NCBI GenBank assembly: GCA_028877045.1
Contig: JAGWPQ010000713.1
Span: forward strand, 1 to 7,116
DNA: 7,116 bases
Direction of reading: 5' to 3'
Source of the DNA: Bacteroidota bacterium
Lineage (GTDB): Bacteria > Bacteroidota > Bacteroidia > Chitinophagales > Chitinophagaceae
How positions within the stretch are numbered: the first letter of the stretch is position 1; every line of letters starts with the position of its first letter. The translations under genes and the position numbers were made by a program. The notes below the pieces were generated by a model that was not told the origin of the DNA, did not search any database, and saw only the letters and a program-made list of their open reading frames with translations. Of this stretch, positions 1-5,839 are shown piece by piece.

Positions 1-1
1 A

Positions 2-724
2 GAAAAAGATAGTATTAAAATTGAATTTATTGGTTATAAAACACTCGTAGTTTCAAACAAAGAATTAATTGAAGGCAAGATTTTTTATCTGCATAAATCA
101 AGCAACAATTTGCAGGATGTGGTAATTAAGAATTGCAATCAGTATGAAGAAAAAAGTATTGATTATAATTATGGAAAGATCGATAGTTACTGGACTGTGT
201 CGCCAGGTTTTAAAGGTGAGTACATTTCTTACTATCAAAATCAAAACAATATTAGTGGCTATATTGATGAAATAAAATTGCAAACCGTTTCCTTTTCTTT
301 AATTCCTCAAAATTTTTCAATCCCATTGCGATTGCATTGGTATGAGTGGGATAGTGTAAAAAAAATGCCAGGTAAAGAACTAACTGATACCAGTATTTTA
401 ATATTTGCATATAAACATGGCAGAAATAAAATACATATTCCAGCGAAGAAAATATTCTTCGATGATGATGGTGTTGTAATTGGATTGGAATTTTTATATC
501 CGAGTGAAATGGAAAAGCTTTTTTTACAATTGCATGAGAATGAAGAGAGGCAAAAGTTTGTGACAAAAAATCAGTGGTCTTTTGGGATGGCTGAAAATAA
601 TAGTGAGGATCTTTGTTTTTTTAAAGTAAAAATAAAAGAACAAATTTATTTTCATGAACTAAAACGGAATACAAAAAATTTAAAACCAGCACTCAACTTC
701 ACAATTAAAACCTGCAAAAACTAA
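2..724 (+). CDS. Carboxypeptidase-regulatory-like domain protein, 5' end missing
   Basis: The reading frame is open from the left edge to TAA at 722-724, giving 240 residues with the true start outside the window. A TTG at 110 is an internal Leu (residue 37), not a start. Residues 1-42 look like the end of a carboxypeptidase-regulatory-like beta-sandwich: a D-S-I-K-I-E-F-I-G-Y-K-T strand, a short K-E-L turn, then I-F-Y-L and L-Q-D-V-V-I, the usual exit of this domain in Bacteroidota surface proteins. The remaining ~200 residues are rich in Tyr, Phe and Trp and contain a segment (around L-H-W-Y-E-W-D and M-P-G-K-E-L) typical of the region after this domain in such proteins. No transmembrane segment is seen, and the signal peptide, if any, is off the window. 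Export to the envelope is inferred from the family; the function is unknown. Base composition is very AT-rich (14 G/C in positions 121-180) compared with the rest of the window. It converges on the minus-strand glycosyltransferase gene with one base between stops. Confidence 0.8.
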   Translation, partial: EKDSIKIEFIGYKTLVVSNKELIEGKIFYLHKSSNNLQDVVIKNCNQYEEKSIDYNYGKIDSYWTVSPGFKGEYISYYQNQNNISGYIDEIKLQTVSFSLIPQNFSIPLRLHWYEWDSVKKMPGKELTDTSILIFAYKHGRNKIHIPAKKIFFDDDGVVIGLEFLYPSEMEKLFLQLHENEERQKFVTKNQWSFGMAENNSEDLCFFKVKIKEQIYFHELKRNTKNLKPALNFTIKTCKN

Positions 725-725
725 A

Positions 726-1775
726 TCACCCCATTACCAACAAATCTTCTTCATTTAATAAAGCCGAATTCGACTTATTGGTTTTTAATGCTCTTGCTTT
801 TTCCATTACCTGTTGCACAATTTCATAAGTAGAATGCGAAAGTTGCAGTGGCTTTGGGTTCGCAGCAGTCAACCATTCCATAACTTTTTCACTAAAATTA
901 TTTTCAATAGAATTTACGATCGGCACATCAAATCTTTTTAATGCTGCTGCATTGCAGAGCTGTTCGTACTGACCTTTGATGGGCAAACACATTAATTTTT
1001 TGCCAAGATATAAGGCTTCGGCAGGTGTTTCAAACCCGGCACCGGTAATCACGCCATGCGAACGGATCATACTTTCATTAAATGCTTTACCATCAACCGG
1101 AATAAAAGTTATATTGTCATCAATAATTTTTGTTTTTACTTTTTTGCTAAACACTTCAAACCTTAAACCTTTTAAACTTCTTAAACTTTTTGCAACCACT
1201 TCATCGCTGTAATGCGATAAATAAACTGTAACATGACCTTCATCGGTTGTTTCGGCTTTTAATATTTCATCTTTAATGATCGGCGAAAAAATAAAATCAT
1301 CATACTGTTCAAAGTGAAGCCCAATATAGCTTGCAGCCGTTGCATATTTTTGTAAAATAATTTCACCTGCAAGATCTTTTTTAACTGGTCTTGGTGTTTT
1401 TGCCGAAACAAAACTTGCCTGATGACCAAAGTTTATACTCGGTACATTTTTTATTTTACAAGCCAGCGAAGTGATACTTTCAAAATCATTGATCACCACA
1501 TCATATTTTTCAACCGGTAATTTTTTTGCTTCTTTATAAATTCTTAGAGGATTAAATGCTGTCAGCATTTTCCAATAATCCAATCCGCCTCTGTTTCCGT
1601 AAAATAAACTAACACCTTTGCTCCTGAATTTTACAGGAAGATTTGCATTTAAATCAGAATTACTGCCGCTTAAAAAAACATCAACCTCACCATACTGTTT
1701 AAGGTATGGCATCAGTTCCATCGCACGGCTTATGTGACCGTTTCCTGTAGCTTGTATGGCGTAAAATATTTTCAT
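726..1775 (-). CDS. Glycosyltransferase, GT28/GT-B-like (teichoic-acid glycosyltransferase-like family)
   Basis: 349 residues. The N-terminus M-K-I-F-Y-A-I-Q-A-T-G-N-G-H is the nucleotide-sugar glycosyltransferase opening, with the G-N-G-H loop at residues 11-14. The C-terminal half carries G-A-G-F-E-T-P-A-E-A-L at 245-255 followed by G-Q-Y-E-Q at 268-272, which corresponds to the donor-binding part of GT-B enzymes of the MurG/UGT type. No membrane segment is seen, so a cytoplasmic or peripheral membrane enzyme is likely. Donor and acceptor cannot be read from sequence. The start at 1775 was chosen because the family begins at MKIFYAI; the frame extends 14 codons further upstream, but those overlap the end of the preceding gene and look non-protein-like. 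The gene lies 7 bases after the metallophosphoesterase stop, so the two are almost certainly one transcript. No Shine-Dalgarno is present. A shared role in building a glycolipid or envelope glycan is an inference from this pairing. Confidence 0.85.
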   Translation of the reverse strand: MKIFYAIQATGNGHISRAMELMPYLKQYGEVDVFLSGSNSDLNANLPVKFRSKGVSLFYGNRGGLDYWKMLTAFNPLRIYKEAKKLPVEKYDVVINDFESITSLACKIKNVPSINFGHQASFVSAKTPRPVKKDLAGEIILQKYATAASYIGLHFEQYDDFIFSPIIKDEILKAETTDEGHVTVYLSHYSDEVVAKSLRSLKGLRFEVFSKKVKTKIIDDNITFIPVDGKAFNESMIRSHGVITGAGFETPAEALYLGKKLMCLPIKGQYEQLCNAAALKRFDVPIVNSIENNFSEKVMEWLTAANPKPLQLSHSTYEIVQQVMEKARALKTNKSNSALLNEEDLLVMG

Positions 1776-1782
1776 AAATTTT

Positions 1783-2682
1783 TTAGTTGAAAGGAAATGC
1801 CGATGTAAATGCAACATTGCTGCTTATCATTTCCGATGGCTGTGCCAGCGAACTGATAAACATGGCCACATCATCTGTAACCACATTTAATTTGGGCAAA
1901 TTCTTTTCCATTTTAATTACCGGCGTTTGTTTAAACTTCTTTTCATCATATTCGTACATGTGCCAGTCGTTATTATAAAATTCTAACGCAGTTAAATGTT
2001 CTACCCAATCACCACTGTTTAAATAAATTACTTTGCCATCTTTTGTTTCAACAGTTCTCATCTGCGGTTCGTGAATATGTCCGCAAATCACATAATCATA
2101 TTTTTTTTCAATGGCTATCTCGGCAGCGGTTTGTTCGAAGTTGTTGATGCGGGTCACTGCTTTATTTACACGGTTCATCACATTTTTCGATAAACTCATT
2201 TTTTCTTTTCCCATCATCTGCAATATCCAGTTCATGAATCTGTTGATGCGGATCAATAAATTATAACCATGGCTTCCCAGCTTCGCCAGCATTTTTGCAC
2301 TTCCTTTTGTCGTGGTATCAAAAACATCACCATGAAATATCCAGCACATCTTTCCGTTAATTTCCATCACCACTTTATCAACCAATTGAAAATTTCCAAA
2401 CTCAATCTCACTGTACCTGCGCATGGCTTCATCATGATTTCCGGTAACATAAATTACACGAGTTCCTTTGGCGGCAAGGCTCATCACTTCTTTAATTACC
2501 TGAATATGTTCGATGGGGAAATAATGTTTTCTGAACTGCCACACGTCAATCACATCGCCATTCAGAATTAAAATTTGCGGGGAAATACTTTTCAAATAAT
2601 TCACGATCTCTTTGGCCTGGCAGCCATAAGAGCCTAAATGCAGGTCACTCATCACAACAACATCAACCGGTCTTCGTTCCAT
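1783..2682 (-). CDS. Metallophosphoesterase, UDP-2,3-diacylglucosamine diphosphatase-like (LpxH/YbbF type)
   Basis: 299 residues with the full set of calcineurin-like metal-binding motifs: D-L-H at 13-15, N-G-D at 41-43, G-N-H-D-E at 81-85, H-G-D at 117-119 and G-H-I-H-E-P at 201-206, followed by N-S-G-D-W at 222-226. This order matches the LpxH/YbbF branch, whose known members hydrolyse UDP-2,3-diacylglucosamine to lipid X in lipid A synthesis. The substrate here is not proven, because Bacteroidota often carry more than one LpxH-like protein. The protein is longer than classical LpxH (about 240 residues); the extra length is largely a C-terminal tail after about residue 245. The ATG at 2682 gives a compact N-terminus just before the first metal motif. 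It is the first gene of a two-gene unit with the glycosyltransferase 7 bases downstream. A weak promoter match (GAGCTTTG on the minus strand near 2700) was seen but is not called. Confidence 0.87.
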   Translation of the reverse strand: MERRPVDVVVMSDLHLGSYGCQAKEIVNYLKSISPQILILNGDVIDVWQFRKHYFPIEHIQVIKEVMSLAAKGTRVIYVTGNHDEAMRRYSEIEFGNFQLVDKVVMEINGKMCWIFHGDVFDTTTKGSAKMLAKLGSHGYNLLIRINRFMNWILQMMGKEKMSLSKNVMNRVNKAVTRINNFEQTAAEIAIEKKYDYVICGHIHEPQMRTVETKDGKVIYLNSGDWVEHLTALEFYNNDWHMYEYDEKKFKQTPVIKMEKNLPKLNVVTDDVAMFISSLAQPSEMISSNVAFTSAFPFN

Positions 2683-2753
2683 ACAACTTTGGGTTTAGCA
2701 AAGCTCAAAACATTATGTTACGCCAATATGAAGTACAGATGAAGAAATTGTTA

Positions 2754-2825
2754 TGTAACCGGCTGCAGAATATAAATGAGGCTGCCGTTGCGTTGCACTC
2801 TTGTACGGTTTGTACATTCTTGAAC
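2754..2825 (+). repeat. Dispersed intergenic repeat, copy A
   Basis: 72 bp between the THX terminator and the start of the metallophosphoesterase gene. It aligns without gaps to copy B (4869-4940, reverse strand) with 56 of 72 positions identical by hand count. The strongest blocks are CGTTGCGT, CTTGTACG and the shared end TTGAAC. Its left half also matches copy C (23 of 30 positions against 6584-6613). It holds no recognised gene. In the forward orientation used here it runs opposite to both flanking genes. Confidence 0.75.
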
Positions 2826-2840
2826 AAGGAATGCTGTAAT

Positions 2841-2874
2841 AAAAAAACAGTTCCAAAAAAGTTTGGAACTGTTT
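2841..2874 (-). terminator. Rho-independent terminator after THX
   Basis: A perfect 13-bp inverted repeat, AAACAGTTCCAAA at 2845-2857 and its complement at 2862-2874, encloses a 4-base loop. Read on the minus strand it is followed by seven T residues (2841-2847). It begins 22 bases past the THX stop codon, as expected for the end of that transcript. Confidence 0.9.
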
Positions 2875-2896
2875 AAAGAGGTTTACTTCTGTTGTA

Positions 2897-3025
2897 TTAA
2901 GAAGCTTTTGTAGCTGTAGTAGCTGCTGGTTTTTTTGGTGCTGCTGCATTTACGTGCGGTCTGCTTTTACCAAACGAACCTTTAAAACGTTTTCCTTTTG
3001 CGGTTTTTTTGTCGCCTCTACCCAT
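2897..3025 (-). CDS. 30S ribosomal protein THX
   Basis: 42 residues, starting M-G-R-G-D-K-K-T-A-K-G-K-R-F-K-G-S-F-G-K-S-R-P and ending in an Ala/Lys/Thr-rich tail. The M-G-[RK]-G-D-x-[KR]-T-x-[KR]-G-K-R-x-x-G-S-[FY]-G-x-x-R-P pattern is characteristic of the bacterial THX family, a tiny basic protein of the small ribosomal subunit, first known from Thermus and common in Bacteroidota. The family is normally 25-60 residues, so this is complete, not a fragment. ATG is at 3023-3025 and TAA at 2897-2899. The gene follows HU on the same strand, but the HU terminator lies between them, so it probably has its own promoter or depends on read-through. A strong terminator follows it. No Shine-Dalgarno is visible. 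Confidence 0.92.
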   Translation of the reverse strand: MGRGDKKTAKGKRFKGSFGKSRPHVNAAAPKKPAATTATKAS

Positions 3026-3065
3026 GATATTATTTTTTTAATTTTACGGTTGTGAACTGCGAAAA

Positions 3066-3095
3066 TAAAAAAGTCCCGCCAAATGGCAGGACTTT
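3066..3095 (-). terminator. Rho-independent terminator after HU
   Basis: An 11-bp stem at 3070-3080 and 3085-3095 has one G-U pair and a 4-base loop. It is followed on the minus strand by six T residues and starts 18 bases past the HU stop. The plus strand also has a run of T (3098-3104) after the stem, so the hairpin could work in both directions, although no plus-strand gene is seen upstream of it. Confidence 0.88.
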
Positions 3096-3113
3096 AATTT
3101 TTTTGAACAAGAA

Positions 3114-3383
3114 TTAGAGTTTACCGCTCAATTCTTTACCTGCTTTAAAACGAGCAACTTTTTTAGCTTTAATTTTAATAGCAGCGCCTGTTTGTGGATT
3201 ACGACCAGTACGAGCAGCGCGTTTAGATACTGAGAAAGTACCAAAACCAACTAAAGTAACTTTACCGCCACCTTTTAAAGTTTTAGTAACAGCTTCTACA
3301 AAAGAATCTAAAGCACCATTTGCTTGTGTTTTTGTAATACCGGCATCTTCGGCAATTTTTGCAATCAATTCTGCTTTGTTCAT
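3114..3383 (-). CDS. hup: DNA-binding protein HU
   Basis: 89 residues, the standard HU length. The start M-N-K-A-E-L-I-A-K-I-A-E and helix-turn-helix body are typical. G-F-G-T-F is at 46-50 and the DNA-gripping arm R-T-G-R-N-P-Q-T-G at 58-66, with the Pro63 that intercalates into the minor groove in this family. The C-terminus A-R-F-K-A-G-K-E-L is also typical. HU is a dimeric nucleoid protein that bends DNA and supports replication, repair and transcription. It is more likely HU than IHF because the arm and length match HU-beta. It has its own promoter-like site 34 bases upstream and its own terminator, so it is probably a single-gene transcript. Codons are strongly biased (mostly A- or T-ending), as expected for a highly expressed gene. 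Confidence 0.96.
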   Translation of the reverse strand: MNKAELIAKIAEDAGITKTQANGALDSFVEAVTKTLKGGGKVTLVGFGTFSVSKRAARTGRNPQTGAAIKIKAKKVARFKAGKELSGKL

Positions 3384-3416
3384 AAATGTTTTTTTAATGA
3401 GTTATTTAACGAGTAA

Positions 3417-3447
3417 CAAATTTATCTGCTTTTATCAATCAACAAAA
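3417..3447 (-). promoter_or_regulatory. Bacteroidota-type promoter for HU
   Basis: On the minus strand TAAATTTG (3424 down to 3417) is an exact match to the Bacteroidota -7 consensus TAnnTTTG, and TTTTG (3447 down to 3443) sits 18 bases upstream as the -33 element. Transcription would start near 3410, leaving a 5' leader of about 27 bases. The match is by eye, with no experimental support. Confidence 0.65.
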
Positions 3448-3552
3448 TTTTTTTAATTTTTCGCAAATAGCTTTTTTAATGCTAAAAGCCTTATGAATAA
3501 AGGGTTTTAAGGATTTTTTGTTTAATGAAAAAATGAACGTTTACACATGCAA

Positions 3553-3604
3553 TCTTCTGAAATGCAGTGTGGCAAAGGATTTCAGGCATTCTCTTCTGAA
3601 ATCC
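3553..3604. repeat. Cluster of direct and inverted repeats between DUF4286 and HU
   Basis: TCTTCTGAAAT occurs twice in direct orientation (3553-3563 and 3592-3602). GGATTTCAG at 3577-3585 is the exact complement of CTGAAATCC at 3596-3604, making a 9-bp stem with a 10-base loop. The 296 bases from 3384 to 3679 have no gene; they hold this cluster and the HU promoter. No U-tract follows the hairpin on either strand, so it is not a standard terminator. It lies downstream of the DUF4286 gene and upstream of the HU promoter; its role is unknown. Confidence 0.5.
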
Positions 3605-3679
3605 GCGGCCTGTAAGGGTTTGAGGTTAATATAACGAAGATTTGTGATTATCAAAATTAAGTTCAGAATGTTTCCACAC

Positions 3680-3985
3680 TTAATGCACAACCTGCATTAA
3701 CGAACGAAATCCTGCAATTTTATTTCCCCAGGTTTTCATGGCATCCTGCCTTAATGCTGTTGCAAATCGATCAATGTATCGCTGATAATCTTCTTTTGTT
3801 GCAGCATAATATTGTGTTGCATAAGTAAAGCCATCAGTTTCATCTGTTTCTAAAACTTTCACAAACTGAAACTTTATGAAACATCCCGTGTTCATTATTT
3901 CAGGAATATGTTTTGTTTTCATCCAATCAACCCATGCTTCATGAATGCTGCGATCGGTTTTTGTTGTTACGTTATAGATGAACAT
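3680..3985 (-). CDS. DUF4286 family protein
   Basis: 101 residues. The opening M-F-I-Y-N-V-T-T-K, the W-V-D-W-M-K-T-K-H-I-P-E stretch near residues 18-30, the central Y-A-T-Q-Y-Y and the ending A-F/G-F-R-S-L-M-Q-V-V fit the DUF4286 family of small Bacteroidota proteins of unknown function, probably with a ferredoxin-like fold as in dimeric alpha-beta barrel proteins (fold is inference). No signal peptide or membrane segment is seen, so it is likely cytoplasmic. The ATG at 3985 is preferred because the family starts there; the frame is open 56 codons further upstream, but that part is antisense-like shadow of the nuclease gene. The start lies two bases after the exonuclease stop (TGA-TC-ATG), so translational coupling is likely. 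Its function cannot be deduced, and its association with a repair nuclease may be only operon economy. Confidence 0.88.
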   Translation of the reverse strand: MFIYNVTTKTDRSIHEAWVDWMKTKHIPEIMNTGCFIKFQFVKVLETDETDGFTYATQYYAATKEDYQRYIDRFATALRQDAMKTWGNKIAGFRSLMQVVH

Positions 3986-3987
3986 GA

Positions 3988-4758
3988 TCAAATTTTTATT
4001 TCGGCGTAGATGGGACAATGATCGCTTTGTTTTACATCGGGGTAAATTTTTGCGTCCACCAATTTGTCTTTTAAATTGTCTGTAATGCTGATGTAGTCTA
4101 TTCTCCAGCCTTTGTTTTGTAAACGAACACTTGGAAATCGTTGGCTCCACCAACTGTATGCATCTTTTGTTTGCGGATTGATGAAACGGAATGTATCAAT
4201 GAAACCATCGGCTAAAAATGCCGTCATCCATGCACGTTCTTCGGGTAAAAATCCTGATGAATTTTTATTTCCTTTCGGATCATGAATATCAATTTCGGTA
4301 TGCGCAATATTATAATCGCCGGTGATGATGAGTTGCGGTCTTGTTTTTCTCAAGTCTTTCAAATAATCATGAAATTCTTCTAACCATTTATATTTATACG
4401 TTTGCCTTTCATCGCCGCTGGTACCCGATGGAAAGTATGCATTGATCAAAGTAAGTTTTCCAAAATCCAAACGAATCACTCTTCCTTCAAAATCGCTTTG
4501 TTCTTTTTGATGGCCGTATTCAACATTGTCGGGTTTTATTTTGGTGAACACGGCAACGCCGCTGTATCCTTTTTTTTGTGCCGAGAACCAAAACGTCTCG
4601 AAACCCAATGCCTCAATGCTTTTAACATCAACATCATCTTTATTTGCTTTTGTTTCCTGAATGCAGATAATATCGGCAGGATTTGTTTGCAGCCATTCTA
4701 TTAAACCCTTTTTCATGGCAGCCCTGATGCCGTTGGTGTTGTATGAAATGATGCGCAT
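3988..4758 (-). CDS. xth: Exodeoxyribonuclease III (AP endonuclease, EEP fold)
   Basis: 256 residues, the normal length for the family. The motifs are in order: N-T-N-G-I-R-A at 7-13, the metal-binding Glu35 in I-Q-E-T-K, G-Y-S-G-V-A at 64-69, N-A-Y-F-P-S-G at 106-112, G-D-Y-N at 147-150 (Asp148 and Asn150 of the active site), S-G-F-L-P-E-E-R at 168-175, Y-S-W-W at 201-204, G-W-R-I-D-Y at 217-222, and S-D-H-C-P at 245-249 with the catalytic Asp246-His247 pair. All expected catalytic residues are present. Known members cut DNA at abasic sites and trim 3' ends in base-excision repair. The Met at 4758 begins directly with the first beta strand, so the start is secure. The DUF4286 gene follows two bases after the stop, presumably in one transcript. 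No clear promoter was found in the AT-rich bases upstream. Confidence 0.96.
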   Translation of the reverse strand: MRIISYNTNGIRAAMKKGLIEWLQTNPADIICIQETKANKDDVDVKSIEALGFETFWFSAQKKGYSGVAVFTKIKPDNVEYGHQKEQSDFEGRVIRLDFGKLTLINAYFPSGTSGDERQTYKYKWLEEFHDYLKDLRKTRPQLIITGDYNIAHTEIDIHDPKGNKNSSGFLPEERAWMTAFLADGFIDTFRFINPQTKDAYSWWSQRFPSVRLQNKGWRIDYISITDNLKDKLVDAKIYPDVKQSDHCPIYAEIKI

Positions 4759-4848
4759 AATGAATTTATAATTTGAAATTTTTGATTTAATATTTCAAAG
4801 CGAACAAAAAAATAAAATTTTATTTATGCACTTTGTGTAATACTTCAA

Positions 4849-4882
4849 GTTCTTTGTGGTTAAAAAAAGTTCAACAAAGAAC
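4849..4882. repeat. Inverted repeat joined to repeat copy B
   Basis: GTTCTTTGT at 4849-4857 and ACAAAGAAC at 4874-4882 form a perfect 9-bp stem around a 16-base loop that contains a run of seven A. CTTTGTG also occurs twice (4831-4837 and 4852-4858). The right arm lies inside copy B, so the element may extend from about 4831 to 4940. It could fold as a hairpin in either transcript; on the minus strand it would form after the outer-membrane protein gene. Confidence 0.55.
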
Positions 4883-4940
4883 AAAGCGTACAAGTGTGCG
4901 ACGCAACGAAAGCCACATTCATGCTCTTCAGCTAGTAACA
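4869..4940 (-). repeat. Dispersed intergenic repeat, copy B
   Basis: The reverse strand from 4940 to 4869 aligns without gaps to copy A (56 of 72 identical by hand count). It starts 18 bases past the stop codon of the outer-membrane protein gene and runs in the same direction as that gene. It shares GAATGTGGCT and TCGCACACTTGT exactly with copy C. The 200 bases from 4759 to 4958 contain no gene. Confidence 0.78.
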
Positions 4941-4958
4941 AAAAAAAGTTTATTTGGT

Positions 4959-5756
4959 TTAAAAAGTAAAACCAAGATTTAATATCATTTCGTAAGTACC
5001 AAACATTTGCCGCATGGTTCCGTTGTTAATTCCCAAACCGCTGTAGCTTGCAAAATCCAATTTATTACTGTATTCGAGATAAACAGTTTTGTAGAAAGTG
5101 GCCCGCAGCGCGGCTTCGGTGCCAACATTCCAACCGCCAACCTGAAAATGCGGATCGTTCTTTACACCAAACAACATATTTTCTACATGCGGAATCAAAG
5201 GGCCGATACCTGCTTTTCCAAAACCATCTAATTTAAAATTTTTGTTGGGCGATTGATAGATCGGATAACGTTTTACCAAATTGAATAATAAAAAATTGGC
5301 ACCATTATTCAAGTAATAAAAAAATCCGTTGGCTTCGTTAAATGCAACTGTGGTATCAACCTGACGATTATTTAATTTGCCAACAATATGTGCATCCTGA
5401 TCGCGTAAAATATATTTTGTATGATCGAAATTAATCTCGAAAAATAAATTTTTCTTTTTGTTGATGGACCAGCCGATGCGGTAATTGTATTGCGGAATGG
5501 AAAGCGGAATTTTGAAAATACCCATATCCCATCCAAGATGGTCGCGGGCACTTACATTTTTTAATTTATAATCATTACTCATCGATGATTGCATCACACG
5601 GATGCTGCTGTGTGTGTACCATTCGGCATTATAGCCCCAGGAAAAATAAAATTCGCCTTTCTTTTCTTTTTTCTTTTTTGTTTGTGCATTGGCCGAAAAT
5701 TGCAACGATAAAAATCCAATCGAAAGCAGCATGACCATCCAATATCTGTTCTTCAT
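4959..5756 (-). CDS. Exported protein, probable outer-membrane beta-barrel, function unknown
   Basis: 265 residues. Residues 1-24 are a clear signal peptide: positively charged start (K2, R4), hydrophobic core M-V-M-L-L-S-I-G-F-L-S-L, and an A-N-A cleavage site before Q25. A very basic stretch (T-K-K-K-K-E-K-K) follows directly. The mature part alternates aromatic and polar residues (for example F-Y-F-S-W-G-Y and L-F-F-E-I-N-F) and ends N-L-G-F-T-F; the terminal Phe after alternating hydrophobic residues is the usual signature of an outer-membrane barrel recognised by the BAM machinery. No known family is recognised, so only location and fold class are proposed. It starts at the ATG at 5756 and has a good promoter match 19 bases upstream. 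It is divergent from the LOG gene and is followed on its own strand by repeat copy B. Confidence 0.8.
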   Translation of the reverse strand: MKNRYWMVMLLSIGFLSLQFSANAQTKKKKEKKGEFYFSWGYNAEWYTHSSIRVMQSSMSNDYKLKNVSARDHLGWDMGIFKIPLSIPQYNYRIGWSINKKKNLFFEINFDHTKYILRDQDAHIVGKLNNRQVDTTVAFNEANGFFYYLNNGANFLLFNLVKRYPIYQSPNKNFKLDGFGKAGIGPLIPHVENMLFGVKNDPHFQVGGWNVGTEAALRATFYKTVYLEYSNKLDFASYSGLGINNGTMRQMFGTYEMILNLGFTF

Positions 5757-5774
5757 AAAAAATTATTTATGGTG

Positions 5775-5803
5775 CAAAAGTATTGCAGTAATTCCAGTTC
5801 AAA
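5775..5803 (-). promoter_or_regulatory. Bacteroidota-type promoter for the outer-membrane protein gene
   Basis: On the minus strand TACTTTTG (5782 down to 5775) matches the -7 consensus TAnnTTTG exactly, and TTTG (5803 down to 5800) lies 17 bases upstream as the -33 element. The start codon is 18 bases past the -7 box, giving a short leader. The match is by eye only. Confidence 0.62.
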
Positions 5804-5812
5804 AATTTTGAA
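5798..5812. promoter_or_regulatory. 15-bp palindrome in the divergent promoter region
   Basis: TTCAAAA at 5798-5804 and TTTTGAA at 5806-5812 flank one central A, making a perfect palindrome. It carries the -33 TTTG of the minus-strand gene and a TTTG on the plus strand pointing to the LOG gene. It could be a shared operator or simply two back-to-back -33 boxes. On the plus side the best -7 match, TAATTTTA at 5826-5833, is imperfect and only 15 bases away, so a LOG promoter is not called. Confidence 0.4.
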
Positions 5813-5839
5813 TCACGTTATTAACTAATTTTATGCTGA

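Noticed and set aside
252..566. Minus-strand open frame of 104 codons
   Set aside because: It lies fully antisense to the carboxypeptidase-regulatory-like gene, is rich in His/Phe without any domain pattern, and has no promoter.
1776..1817. 14-codon upstream extension of the glycosyltransferase
   Set aside because: It overlaps the end of the metallophosphoesterase gene, and the family begins at MKIFYAI.
2713..2949. Minus-strand open frame of 78 codons rich in Gln and Leu
   Set aside because: It overlaps the THX gene in another frame, crosses the THX terminator and repeat copy A, and has low-complexity content.
3986..4153. 56-codon upstream extension of the DUF4286 gene
   Set aside because: It lies inside the exonuclease III gene in another frame, and the DUF4286 family starts at MFIYNV.
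5826..5833. TAATTTTA as a -7 box for the LOG gene
   Set aside because: It misses the final G of TAnnTTTG, the spacing to TTTG is short at 15 bases, and it would start transcription at the ATG itself.
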